DNA from: Microcaldota archaeon
Lineage (GTDB): Archaea > Micrarchaeota > Micrarchaeia > Micrarchaeales > CABMGC01
DNA length: 17,605 nt
Assembly (NCBI GenBank): GCA_028866975.1
Contig: JAGWHG010000010.1
Span: 1-17,605 of the forward strand
Reading direction: 5' to 3'
Shown here: in pieces, positions 1 through 6,157 of the stretch
Layout: the number at the start of each line of letters is the position of its first letter
Position numbering within the stretch: the first letter of the stretch is position 1
Position numbers and translations under genes: made by a program
The notes under the pieces: generated by a model
The model's input: only the letters and a program-made list of their open reading frames with translations
Told to the model about the DNA's origin: nothing
The model's database searches: none

Positions 1-1
1 T

Positions 2-232
2 GATACTGAAGTATATAGAGAACTGGTGAAGGAAGCCGTGGAGAAATATGGGACAACAAAAACTCTCTCGAGAATTATAAATGAAAAGCTGAAAAGAGCC
101 CGCCCAAAGCGTGGAGGTGACATAGTAAAAAGGACTGCGGGAATGTGGAAGATTAAAGAGACCGGGTCCGAGTACGTTAGGCGTTTAAGATCAGAATCTG
201 AAGAGAGAACAAAAAGGGTATTGCATGAGTGA
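2..232 (+). CDS. VapB-like ribbon-helix-helix antitoxin (5' partial)
   Basis: The reading frame is open to the left edge of the window (first full codon at base 2), so the true start lies outside; the GTG at 26 is probably internal. The first visible residues read DTEVYRELVKEAVEKYG, followed by TKTLSRIINEKLK. This resembles the strand-helix-helix layout of small archaeal VapB antitoxins, in which the RHH domain binds the operator and the charged C-terminal tail neutralises the toxin. The tail here is strongly basic and charged (ETGSEYVRRLRSESEERTKR). It overlaps the next gene by 8 bases, the usual translational coupling of toxin-antitoxin pairs. The predicted role is binding and inhibiting the PIN toxin and autorepressing the operon. 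The family call rests on short motifs plus context; the pairing is more secure than the exact subfamily. Confidence 0.72.
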   Translation, partial: DTEVYRELVKEAVEKYGTTKTLSRIINEKLKRARPKRGGDIVKRTAGMWKIKETGSEYVRRLRSESEERTKRVLHE

Positions 233-608
233 GATTGTAGTGGATACGAGCATAATTATAGACCATTTAAGGAATGTCCCGAAGGCTACCGCAATTATAG
301 AAAAAATAATGGATGGCTCGATAATCGGCTATATCTCAGTTCTGACCGAAGCAGAGCTGTTTGCCGGAAGGGACTCGGGGAAGAGTGAAGAGAGGACTCT
401 GCTAATAGAATTGCTGTCCGTATTCAATAAGATCGACGTCAATGAGAGCATAGCCAGAATCGCCGGAGATATCAGACGCAAGTATGGAACCTCCATTAGC
501 GATGCCATAATAGCTGCAACCTCTCTAACGGTTCAGTCCAAGTTGGTGACCCAGGACATAAGAGATTTTGAAAGAATAAAGGAAATTTCTGCAGAAAAGC
601 CATACTAG
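225..608 (+). CDS. vapC: VapC-like PIN-domain ribonuclease toxin
   Basis: This 127-residue protein has the usual PIN toxin length. VapC enzymes are Mg-dependent RNases that cleave tRNA, rRNA or mRNA when freed from the antitoxin. The acidic residues expected at the active site are visible: Asp7 in VVDTSIIIDHL, Glu44 in LTEAELFAG, Asp93 in ISDAIIAAT, and Asp111/Asp114 in the C-terminal VTQDIRDF. The ATG at 225 lies inside the end of the antitoxin gene (ATGAGTGA overlap), which fixes the start and implies a coupled operon. The gene ends 11 bp before the end of the convergent MFS gene. Local base composition looks somewhat more AT-rich than the metabolic genes further right, consistent with a mobile toxin-antitoxin module. 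The nuclease appears intact, with no key residue missing. Its RNA target cannot be deduced. Confidence 0.88.
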   Translation: MSEIVVDTSIIIDHLRNVPKATAIIEKIMDGSIIGYISVLTEAELFAGRDSGKSEERTLLIELLSVFNKIDVNESIARIAGDIRRKYGTSISDAIIAATSLTVQSKLVTQDIRDFERIKEISAEKPY

Positions 609-619
609 ATCCTTTACGA

Positions 620-2029
620 TCATGCCTCTCTAACTACTATCTGCTGCTTATACCTTGCATGGGTATTCGGCCCTAGCACTTCCTCTGCAAACACCGAGAT
701 GATGGCGACCAATACGAATGTCACCACTGCAAAGTAGAAGGAGAACTGGAATGAGAGCGCGCTACCGAAAATCGCTATGAAGACTCCGGCGATTGGCGCT
801 CCGAGCGCGCTGCCGAGGAATCTGAAAACAGCGTTCATCGAAGTTGCAAGGCCTGACTTTGTTCGGTCAATGCTGAGCAGCAAAGAATTCGTGTTTGGTA
901 TGTTAAGCGATGATAAGCCCATTCCCACTATCGCCGCAGCCGCTATCAGCTGTATGGCGCTAGTCGAGGTCGCTGCCACAATGAATCCGACTATGGCCAC
1001 CGCAGCGCCAAATAGATAGAAAGGCTTTGTTCCAAACCTGCTAATGAACCTCCCTACAAGCGGAGCGGTTATGAGCGACATTATGGCAAAAGGCATCATA
1101 GACAGCCCCGTCACGAAGATGCTATCGCCATAGCCCGAAGGCCCAGGCGTCTCGAACTGATAAGCAAAGGTCTGATACGCAAGGAAGAATCCGAGGCCTA
1201 TTACAAAGACTATCAGGTTGGCGCTAAGCACGTTCCTGATCCGAAGCAGCTTGATGTCAAGTATTGCATGGTCAAGCCTTCGTTCGAACCGGTCCAGCGC
1301 GACGAATCCTACCAGAGGGATAATTATCAGTGCAAGTATTGTAGGCGAAGTCCACCCTAGCGTTGCGCCGTCAGAGAGACCAAAGACGAGCATGCCGAGG
1401 AATATCGCCATTCCAATGGCGCCGACGTAATCGATCTTCACCCCTGGCTGCGTATGCTTAGACTCGCGCACGAACAGGTAGATGAGTATTGCGAACAGTG
1501 CGACGAACGGGACTGCAGTGTGATAAGTGGTCTGCCATCCGAAAGTATTTGACACAAGCGAACCTATCGGAAGCCCGATCGCAGCCCCAGCGCCGAACAT
1601 CGCGCCCACTATGCCGATTGCCTGTGGGACCTTGTCCCGTGGGAATTGCTCTTGTATCAGCGATACCGCAAGTGGAAATATCGTAAGGCCGATTCCCTGT
1701 ATTGTTCTGAGTATGAGCAGTATAGGGAATGTCGGCGCAAATCCCGTCATTGCAACCGCCACAGTGTATGCTGCAAGAACCCTGACCAAAACCTTCTTCT
1801 TGCCGTATATGTCCCCGAGCTTGCCGATTATCGGGTTGAGCGCAACACCTGAAACTAGGTATAGCGACAATACAAGGCTGACCTGCGCGGCATCGACTCC
1901 GAACTGCTTTGATATCGATGGCAATGAAGGTATCAGCATCGTCTCGATGTACATTACTATTATCACAAAGCATGCAAAGAGCAGCAGTGACTTGTTCGCG
2001 TAGCTCTTGTCGAAATTATCTCCATCCAT
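620..2029 (-). CDS. MFS drug-efflux-type transporter (DHA2/EmrB-QacA-like, probably 14 TM)
   Basis: A 469-residue, strongly hydrophobic membrane protein. It is a proton-coupled exporter candidate of the major facilitator superfamily. The MFS motif A is clear at about residues 69-80 (GKLGDIYGKKKV, cytoplasmic loop 2-3). An antiporter motif-C-like Gly/Pro stretch is seen near 146-160 (GAGAAIGLPIG). The length and number of hydrophobic segments fit the 14-helix DHA2 group better than the 12-helix group; I judged this by eye. The ATG at 2029 is preceded at 2033-2037 by a GTGAT ribosome-binding sequence three bases upstream. Only 10 bp separate it from the PadR-family gene upstream, so the two are almost certainly co-transcribed. 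PadR-MFS pairs are typical of inducible drug or toxic-compound efflux (compare LmrR/LmrCD-type control). Substrate unknown. Confidence 0.87.
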   Translation of the reverse strand: MDGDNFDKSYANKSLLLFACFVIIVMYIETMLIPSLPSISKQFGVDAAQVSLVLSLYLVSGVALNPIIGKLGDIYGKKKVLVRVLAAYTVAVAMTGFAPTFPILLILRTIQGIGLTIFPLAVSLIQEQFPRDKVPQAIGIVGAMFGAGAAIGLPIGSLVSNTFGWQTTYHTAVPFVALFAILIYLFVRESKHTQPGVKIDYVGAIGMAIFLGMLVFGLSDGATLGWTSPTILALIIIPLVGFVALDRFERRLDHAILDIKLLRIRNVLSANLIVFVIGLGFFLAYQTFAYQFETPGPSGYGDSIFVTGLSMMPFAIMSLITAPLVGRFISRFGTKPFYLFGAAVAIVGFIVAATSTSAIQLIAAAAIVGMGLSSLNIPNTNSLLLSIDRTKSGLATSMNAVFRFLGSALGAPIAGVFIAIFGSALSFQFSFYFAVVTFVLVAIISVFAEEVLGPNTHARYKQQIVVREA

Positions 2030-2039
2030 CCTATCACTT

Positions 2040-2345
2040 TTACATCTGCTCTTCGAAGATGTCCCCGAAGCACCTGCAGAAATAAGTTATGGCACTCTTT
2101 TTGCTCTTCCTTCCTTTATCTGTAAGGGAATATATTATTAACTTACCTGACTTCTTGCCCGCTATGAGGCCGCTCTCTCTGAGTTCTTTGAGTGCCGGAT
2201 AAATTGTGCCCGCCTTCGGCTTTTCCCCACGCCTCTTCTCAAGCTCCTTTGCCAGCTCCTCGCCGTGCATCGGCTTTTTTGAGAGAAGCCAGAGAATCTG
2301 GAATGAGAGCATGCCACGCATGTCGCAGCCGTGTTCGTACTTCAT
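2040..2345 (-). CDS. PadR-family winged-helix transcriptional regulator with N- and C-terminal cysteines
   Basis: A 101-residue repressor candidate if read from the ATG at 2345. An in-frame ATG at 2372 would add nine residues, but it sits inside the inverted repeat that I take to be the operator. The PadR signature is plain: MRGMLSFQILWLLSKKPMHG at residues 9-28, the recognition-helix region KPKAGTIYPALKELRESGLI at 42-61, and the wing YSLTDKGRK. The C-terminal dimerisation helix is short, as in archaeal PadR proteins. Cys7 (in EHGCD) together with Cys90 and Cys92 (in FCRCF) near the other end could form a metal or redox site; this is inference. It heads an operon with the MFS exporter (10 bp gap) and is divergent from a small Cys-containing gene. 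The regulator probably represses itself, the pump and the small gene through the shared intergenic repeat. Confidence 0.87.
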   Translation of the reverse strand: MKYEHGCDMRGMLSFQILWLLSKKPMHGEELAKELEKRRGEKPKAGTIYPALKELRESGLIAGKKSGKLIIYSLTDKGRKSKKSAITYFCRCFGDIFEEQM

Positions 2346-2362
2346 GTTTCCACTGCAATATC

Positions 2363-2419
2363 TATAGGGCATGCTATATATTTAAATATTTATTTCCAGA
2401 TTATATATGATGTCCTATA
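2363..2419. promoter_or_regulatory. Large imperfect inverted repeat, probable PadR operator
   Basis: Left arm 2363-2380 (TATAGGGCATGCTATATA) and right arm 2402-2419 (TATATATGATGTCCTATA) are inverted copies, matching at 15 of 18 positions, around a 21-bp AT-rich centre. Each arm lies just downstream of the TATA-like core for the gene on its own side. The arms are therefore near the predicted transcription starts of both the padR and the small-gene promoter. This is an ideal position for a dimeric repressor to block both. Assigning it to PadR is inference from position. Confidence 0.7.
2376..2393. promoter_or_regulatory. Overlapping divergent TATA-like core
   Basis: The block ATATATTTAAATATTTAT holds archaeal-TATA-like sequences readable on both strands. 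On the minus strand TTTAAATATATA (2376-2387) would place transcription start near 2355, shortly before the padR ATG at 2345. On the plus strand TTTAAATATTTAT (2381-2393) would give a start near 2413, about 24 bases before the ATG at 2437. Positions are estimated from the usual 25-27 bp spacing, not measured. Confidence 0.55.
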
Positions 2420-2436
2420 TTGGACGAGTGAGAAAA

Positions 2437-2595
2437 ATGTACGACGGATGCAATTGCGGATACGGCGGTCACGGAATGAGGAATTTCCTGACCAAGGAAG
2501 AGAAGCTGGAGATTCTGAAGGAGTACCAGAAGAATCTCGAAGAGGAGGTAAAGGGCGTAAAGGAGAGGATCAAGGACCTCGAGAAGAACAACTAA
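2437..2595 (+). CDS. Small Cys/Gly N-terminus plus coiled-coil protein, divergent from padR
   Basis: A 52-residue protein. I prefer the ATG at 2437 because GAGTGA lies five bases upstream (2426-2431), the same arrangement as for tsaC. In-frame ATGs at 2407 and 2410 lie inside the inverted repeat. The N-terminus MYDGCNCGYGGHG carries a CxC motif and a His. The rest, from NFLTKEEKLEIL onward, is a highly charged helix with heptad-like spacing, typical of a short coiled coil. I recall similar small proteins with a Cys/Gly-rich head and a TKEEK...L..Y...LE helix near PadR genes in archaea and some bacteria (DUF5320-like), but the family assignment is from memory. Function is unknown. Sharing an operator with the padR-MFS operon suggests it belongs to the same response, perhaps as a metal- or redox-binding partner. 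It ends 4 bp before the end of the convergent tsaC gene. Confidence 0.68.
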   Translation: MYDGCNCGYGGHGMRNFLTKEEKLEILKEYQKNLEEEVKGVKERIKDLEKNN

Positions 2596-2599
2596 ACCT

Positions 2600-3634
2600 C
2601 TAAAGCCTTGCTGGCGCTGCCTTTCGAATCCTGTTCATCAGCGCCAGTCCTATTCCTTTTTCGTCGAACGACTCTATAACGCCGAATTTCCTATCAAGTC
2701 TGTCCAGTTTTATCAATGATGTGTATAGGTTTTTTGCGATTTGATACCCATCACTGCGCCGTCCAAGCTCTATCGTCTCACATCCCAGCTTTTTCTTCAT
2801 GTATCTGCACGTTTCGACCGAGCCTATGAACGCAAAGTCTTTTGGCTTCTTTTTTGCAAGTTTTCCTGCTGTCTTTGCATTTGAAAGAGTTGAGAGGTAT
2901 AACTTCGTGTCCGGGGAATAATGCCTATACTTTGTTCCCGGGCTTACCATTCTCGAAGCAGCGGCGAGCCCACGCGTAACCTTTGTTATGCGAGGCTTTG
3001 CGCCAAACATTTTTGTTATTTCTTCCGCTGTAAAGGGCCCCGGCCTGAGCAGCGAGAAGTCGCGCAAGTCTATTATCGATGACTCAAGCCCAAAGAAGCA
3101 TTCGCCTCCGTCAAGTATGCAGTCTATTTTGCCTTTGAAGTACCTTGTTGCCTGCTTTCCTGTCGTGGCAGAGGGCTTTTTCGAGGGATTTGCACTAGGC
3201 GCAGCTATCGGCACGCCGCTGCTTTTTATCAGGGCAAGAGCCACAGGGTGCGCAGGCATCCGCAGCGCAACCGTATCTAGTCCCGCAGTTACGCTCTGCG
3301 GCAGCTTTACTCTTGCCTTGACAATGAAAGTTATCGGCGAGGGCCAGATCTTCGATATCCTCTTGCGGTATTTTTTAGGGATATCACCGATGTGCTGCGC
3401 CATCGCCAAGGAATCAACATGGACTATCAGCGGGTTGTCGCTGGGCCTTCCCTTAACCGCAAATATCCTTTCCGTAGCATTCGCATCATAGGCATTTGCG
3501 CCAATTCCATAGACTGTTTCGGTAGGGAATGCTACGATTTTGCCATTTCTGATGAAAGTCGCCGCAGCATCTATTTTTTTTGGTTGCGGCTTTGTAGGAT
3601 TTATCTTTATTATTTTGGTTTTGGCCTTGCTCAC
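2600..3634 (-). CDS. sua5: Threonylcarbamoyl-AMP synthase, Sua5 two-domain type
   Basis: A 344-residue enzyme that makes threonylcarbamoyl-AMP from Thr, bicarbonate and ATP. This is the first step of t6A37 formation on ANN-decoding tRNAs, feeding the Kae1/KEOPS complex. The YrdC domain spans about residues 20-205 and includes FPTETVYGIGANAYD (36-50), the KGRPSDNPLIVHV lysine/arginine motif (61-73), the WPSPITFIVKA strand (98-108) and the APSANPS loop (145-151). The linker SPGTKYRHYSPDTKLYL (231-247) and the following roughly 95 residues form the Sua5-specific C-terminal domain, so it is Sua5 rather than short TsaC. Initiation is at GTG (3634), preceded by GAGTGA five bases upstream. The Gly of the usual WPGPLT segment is Ser here, a modest change. 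It is divergently transcribed from the HAD gene through a shared symmetric TATA element. Confidence 0.93.
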   Translation of the reverse strand: MSKAKTKIIKINPTKPQPKKIDAAATFIRNGKIVAFPTETVYGIGANAYDANATERIFAVKGRPSDNPLIVHVDSLAMAQHIGDIPKKYRKRISKIWPSPITFIVKARVKLPQSVTAGLDTVALRMPAHPVALALIKSSGVPIAAPSANPSKKPSATTGKQATRYFKGKIDCILDGGECFFGLESSIIDLRDFSLLRPGPFTAEEITKMFGAKPRITKVTRGLAAASRMVSPGTKYRHYSPDTKLYLSTLSNAKTAGKLAKKKPKDFAFIGSVETCRYMKKKLGCETIELGRRSDGYQIAKNLYTSLIKLDRLDRKFGVIESFDEKGIGLALMNRIRKAAPARL

Positions 3635-3666
3635 TTAGTTCACTCTATATGGAAGTTGGACAGCTG

Positions 3667-3676
3667 TTTTATAAAA
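3667..3676. promoter_or_regulatory. Palindromic TATA box shared by divergent sua5 and HAD genes
   Basis: TTTTATAAAA is its own reverse complement and so presents the same TATA-like element to both strands. Its centre (3671.5) is exactly 37.5 bases from the GTG of sua5 (3634) and from the GTG of the HAD gene (3709). With the normal archaeal spacing, both transcripts would carry leaders of about 11-12 bases. It is the only strong TATA-like element I see in this 74-bp gap. Confidence 0.6.
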
Positions 3677-3690
3677 ATTAATGCATTAAT
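3677..3690. repeat. 14-bp perfect palindrome beside the shared TATA box
   Basis: ATTAATGCATTAAT is a perfect palindrome directly abutting the TATA element on the HAD side. It lies between the TATA box and the predicted start of the HAD transcript, a position suited to an operator affecting mainly that direction. An AT-rich palindrome of this size can also arise by chance, so the regulatory role is tentative. Confidence 0.45.
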
Positions 3691-3708
3691 ATCCTGTAAG
3701 GGGAGCTT

Positions 3709-4356
3709 GTGGCAAAGAAGGTGCTAAATGGCATAAAAGTTGTCGTCAGCGACTGGAGTGGAGTAGTTAGTGACGACCGCAAGCCGGTGTATGAGGCAAA
3801 CATGCGAGTACTCGAATCTCACGGCATGCAAAGGCTGACCCCCGAAACCTTTTTCTCTACTTCTACAATGACACCTATGGAATTCTATTCCAATCTCGGC
3901 ATAAAAGGAAGCCCAGATGTACTTTTCGAGAAGTACAAGATTGAATACTCCAAGGTAAAGGCGGAAGGGCTCGCACCTGTTCCCTATCCAGATGCAAAGG
4001 AGGTAATCGGCTTCCTCGCATCAAAAGTGAAGCTTATTGTAGTCAGCAGCCATCCAAAGGAACATCTTGTCGCAGAGGCTGCAGAATATGGCGTAAAAGC
4101 CAACTTCTCCAACTTTTTCGGAAATGCTAGGGATAAATCTACTGCAATACTGCATGCATTGCAGAACCAAAACATTCACCCAAGCCAGGTAGTCTACATT
4201 GGAGATACAATATACGACATCCGTGCAGCAAAGAAGGCTGATGTAAATTCCGTTGGGATAACGACTGGATATCACGCAAAAGAGCGTTTGATGATGGAAG
4301 ACCCAAACCTCGTAGTTGACTCCCTCACCGAATTCGCCGCCGCGGTAAGAAATTAG
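3709..4356 (+). CDS. HAD-superfamily hydrolase with altered motif I (DWSGV)
   Basis: A 215-residue haloacid-dehalogenase-fold protein, expected to be a phosphatase or a related phosphoaspartyl-intermediate enzyme. Motif I is VVSDWSGVV with nucleophile Asp15, but the second Asp of the usual DxD is Ser17. Motif II is VVSSH (Ser113/114), motif III is Lys143 (RDKSTAI), and motif IV is YIGDTIYDIRAA with Asp166 and Asp170. A helical cap sits between motifs I and II (about residues 25-95), as in the PGPase/phosphonatase-like class. DWAGT in phosphonoacetaldehyde hydrolases and DWNGT in some HAD phosphatases also lack the second Asp. Initiation at GTG 3709 is supported by AAGGGGAG just upstream. The stop codon abuts that of aspS with no gap. 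Substrate unknown; phosphoglycolate-like substrates are only a generic possibility. Confidence 0.8.
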   Translation: MAKKVLNGIKVVVSDWSGVVSDDRKPVYEANMRVLESHGMQRLTPETFFSTSTMTPMEFYSNLGIKGSPDVLFEKYKIEYSKVKAEGLAPVPYPDAKEVIGFLASKVKLIVVSSHPKEHLVAEAAEYGVKANFSNFFGNARDKSTAILHALQNQNIHPSQVVYIGDTIYDIRAAKKADVNSVGITTGYHAKERLMMEDPNLVVDSLTEFAAAVRN

Positions 4357-6129
4357 CTATTTTCCGAACTCAAGTTCAAAATCTTCCTTAAGCCTCTTTT
4401 GATTTATCTCACTTGGCGAACCGTCTATCGGGAGTTCGAACCTCTTGTTCTTCGGGAACAAGATGAAATCCCTTATGTTGTTCTCACCAGAGAGCTCTGC
4501 GACCAATCTGTCCAGGCCCAGGGCGATTCCGCCATGCGGCGGCGTTCCGTAAGAAAGCGCCCTGTACATGAAGCCGAACGTCCTTTCCGCCACCTCCTCC
4601 ATGCCCATCATCTTGAATATCTTCTTTTGGAGAGCCGGATCGTTTATTCTGATTGAACCCCCGCCTACCTCCTCCCCATTCAGTGCAAGGTCGTACTGCC
4701 TGCCAATCACCTTTTCTGGGTGCGAATCGAGCAGTTTGAGCGTGTCCTCGGTCGGCGCTGTGACTGGGTTGTGGGACGACTTTAGCTTCTTTGTCACCTC
4801 ATCCATCTCAAACAGCGGGAACTTCTCCACCCATATGAAAGAGTATTTCTTTGAGTATGCCCCGATTTTGTCAGATATTATCTTCCTTAACTTGCCTAGT
4901 GCTTCAAGCAGCAACTTCTCAGAGAGGTCCGCACCGATTATGATCACATCCCCATCGCCGGGCGCAAGCTTCTTCATTACCTGCTTCTCAACCGATCTGA
5001 GCGAATCCGCTATGCTCTGCGGCTCAGACCTGAGTCCCTTATCCTTGATGTACAGCCACGTGAGCCCTTTGAGGCCAAAACCCTTTGCAAGCTCGATGGA
5101 CTTGAGCATGTAATCCTCGTCTATCTTGCCGCCCTTCTTTGTGTATTTGCTGCCAGAGAATGCAATCGCCTTCACCTTTCCGCCGTTCTCGGCGACCCTT
5201 TTCAATATGTTGTAGCTGCTCTCCTTTGCCTCATCTGTTATGTCGACAAGGTGGTTCCTGAACCTAAGATCGGGCTTGTCGCTGCCGTATGTCTGCATCG
5301 CCTCCTCATAGCCGATGTGTTCAAATGGCGTCTTGAGTTTCTCTTCGAGAACTTCCGAGAAAACCTTTTTCATCATCTCCTCAATCAAGTTCTCTATATA
5401 CTTCTCATCCTTGAATGCCACTTCGAGGTCGATTTGCGTGAATTCCGGCTGCCTGTCTTCCCTTGCGTCCTCGTCCCTAAAGCACTTCACAACCTGGAAA
5501 TATTTCTCAAGCCCTGCAATCATGCACATCTGCTTGTAGAACTGCGGAGACTGCGCAAGTGAATAGAAGCTCTTCTTTATTGTCCTAGATGGCACAAGGA
5601 AGGTCCTCGAGCCGGTCTCGTAAGTATCTTTCACCAAAACAGGGGTTTCGAGCTCCATGAACTCGTGCTCCCAGAAGAACTTGCGTATCGACTTGACTAC
5701 TTTGTCCCTGAATACTATCTTCTTGAGAGCATTTGGCCTCCTAAGGTCAAGGTACCTGTACTCCAGCCTGAGGTCTTCGTTGGCAAGAAACTTTTCTTTC
5801 TGTTCTATGAGCTCAAATGGCGGTATCTTAGAGTCGCTGAGCAGCTTGAAGGAATCTACAACAACCTCCACCTCTCCCGTGGCCATGTTCTTGTTTACTG
5901 CGTCTTCCCTGCTCCTTACCTTGCCTGTCGCATCGATTACGTATTCCCTTCCAAGCTTGTCGCCCCTCTCTTTTGTCTTGCCCTCGAAGACGAGCTGCGT
6001 TATGCCGTGCTTGTCTGCGAGGTCAATGAAGAGCTTTCCACCATGGTCTCTGATATATCTGCACCATCCGTGGATAGACACGTCCTTGCCGATGTGCGCT
6101 GCCCTAAGCTCTCCGCAATTGACTTCCAT
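4357..6129 (-). CDS. aspS: Bacterial-type aspartyl-tRNA synthetase with GAD domain, probably non-discriminating
   Basis: A 590-residue class II synthetase. The length and architecture are those of bacterial AspRS, not the roughly 430-residue archaeal enzyme. It has an N-terminal OB anticodon-binding domain (about 1-105), motif 2 (FRDEDAREDRQPEFTQIDLE, 217-236), a GAD insertion (roughly 285-420, beginning near SDKPDLRF) and motif 3 (GIALGLDRL, 534-542). In the anticodon domain the segment is RDHGG with His29. As I recall, His here marks non-discriminating bacterial enzymes that charge both tRNA(Asp) and tRNA(Asn), while discriminating E. coli AspRS has Leu. It is the last gene of gatC-gatA-gatB-aspS, 28 bp after gatB, which fits Asp-tRNA(Asn) production for transamidation. 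The flipping loop (TYETGSRTF, 169-177) departs from the usual TPEGARDF. Probably acquired from a bacterium. Confidence 0.93.
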   Translation of the reverse strand: MEVNCGELRAAHIGKDVSIHGWCRYIRDHGGKLFIDLADKHGITQLVFEGKTKERGDKLGREYVIDATGKVRSREDAVNKNMATGEVEVVVDSFKLLSDSKIPPFELIEQKEKFLANEDLRLEYRYLDLRRPNALKKIVFRDKVVKSIRKFFWEHEFMELETPVLVKDTYETGSRTFLVPSRTIKKSFYSLAQSPQFYKQMCMIAGLEKYFQVVKCFRDEDAREDRQPEFTQIDLEVAFKDEKYIENLIEEMMKKVFSEVLEEKLKTPFEHIGYEEAMQTYGSDKPDLRFRNHLVDITDEAKESSYNILKRVAENGGKVKAIAFSGSKYTKKGGKIDEDYMLKSIELAKGFGLKGLTWLYIKDKGLRSEPQSIADSLRSVEKQVMKKLAPGDGDVIIIGADLSEKLLLEALGKLRKIISDKIGAYSKKYSFIWVEKFPLFEMDEVTKKLKSSHNPVTAPTEDTLKLLDSHPEKVIGRQYDLALNGEEVGGGSIRINDPALQKKIFKMMGMEEVAERTFGFMYRALSYGTPPHGGIALGLDRLVAELSGENNIRDFILFPKNKRFELPIDGSPSEINQKRLKEDFELEFGK

Positions 6130-6157
6130 ATGAACACGAATTATCCTGTTTGGTAAT

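Noticed and set aside
2346..2372. Upstream start for padR at 2372 adding nine residues
   Set aside because: This ATG lies inside the left arm of the inverted repeat and upstream of the predicted transcription start; the conserved PadR region begins after the ATG at 2345.
3392..3727. Plus-strand frame of 111 codons covering the sua5 start
   Set aside because: It runs antisense to sua5 and through the divergent promoter, with no motif or ribosome binding site.
5657..6156. Two plus-strand frames of about 160 codons opposite aspS
   Set aside because: They are shadows of the aspS coding sequence; class II synthetase motifs on the minus strand are decisive.
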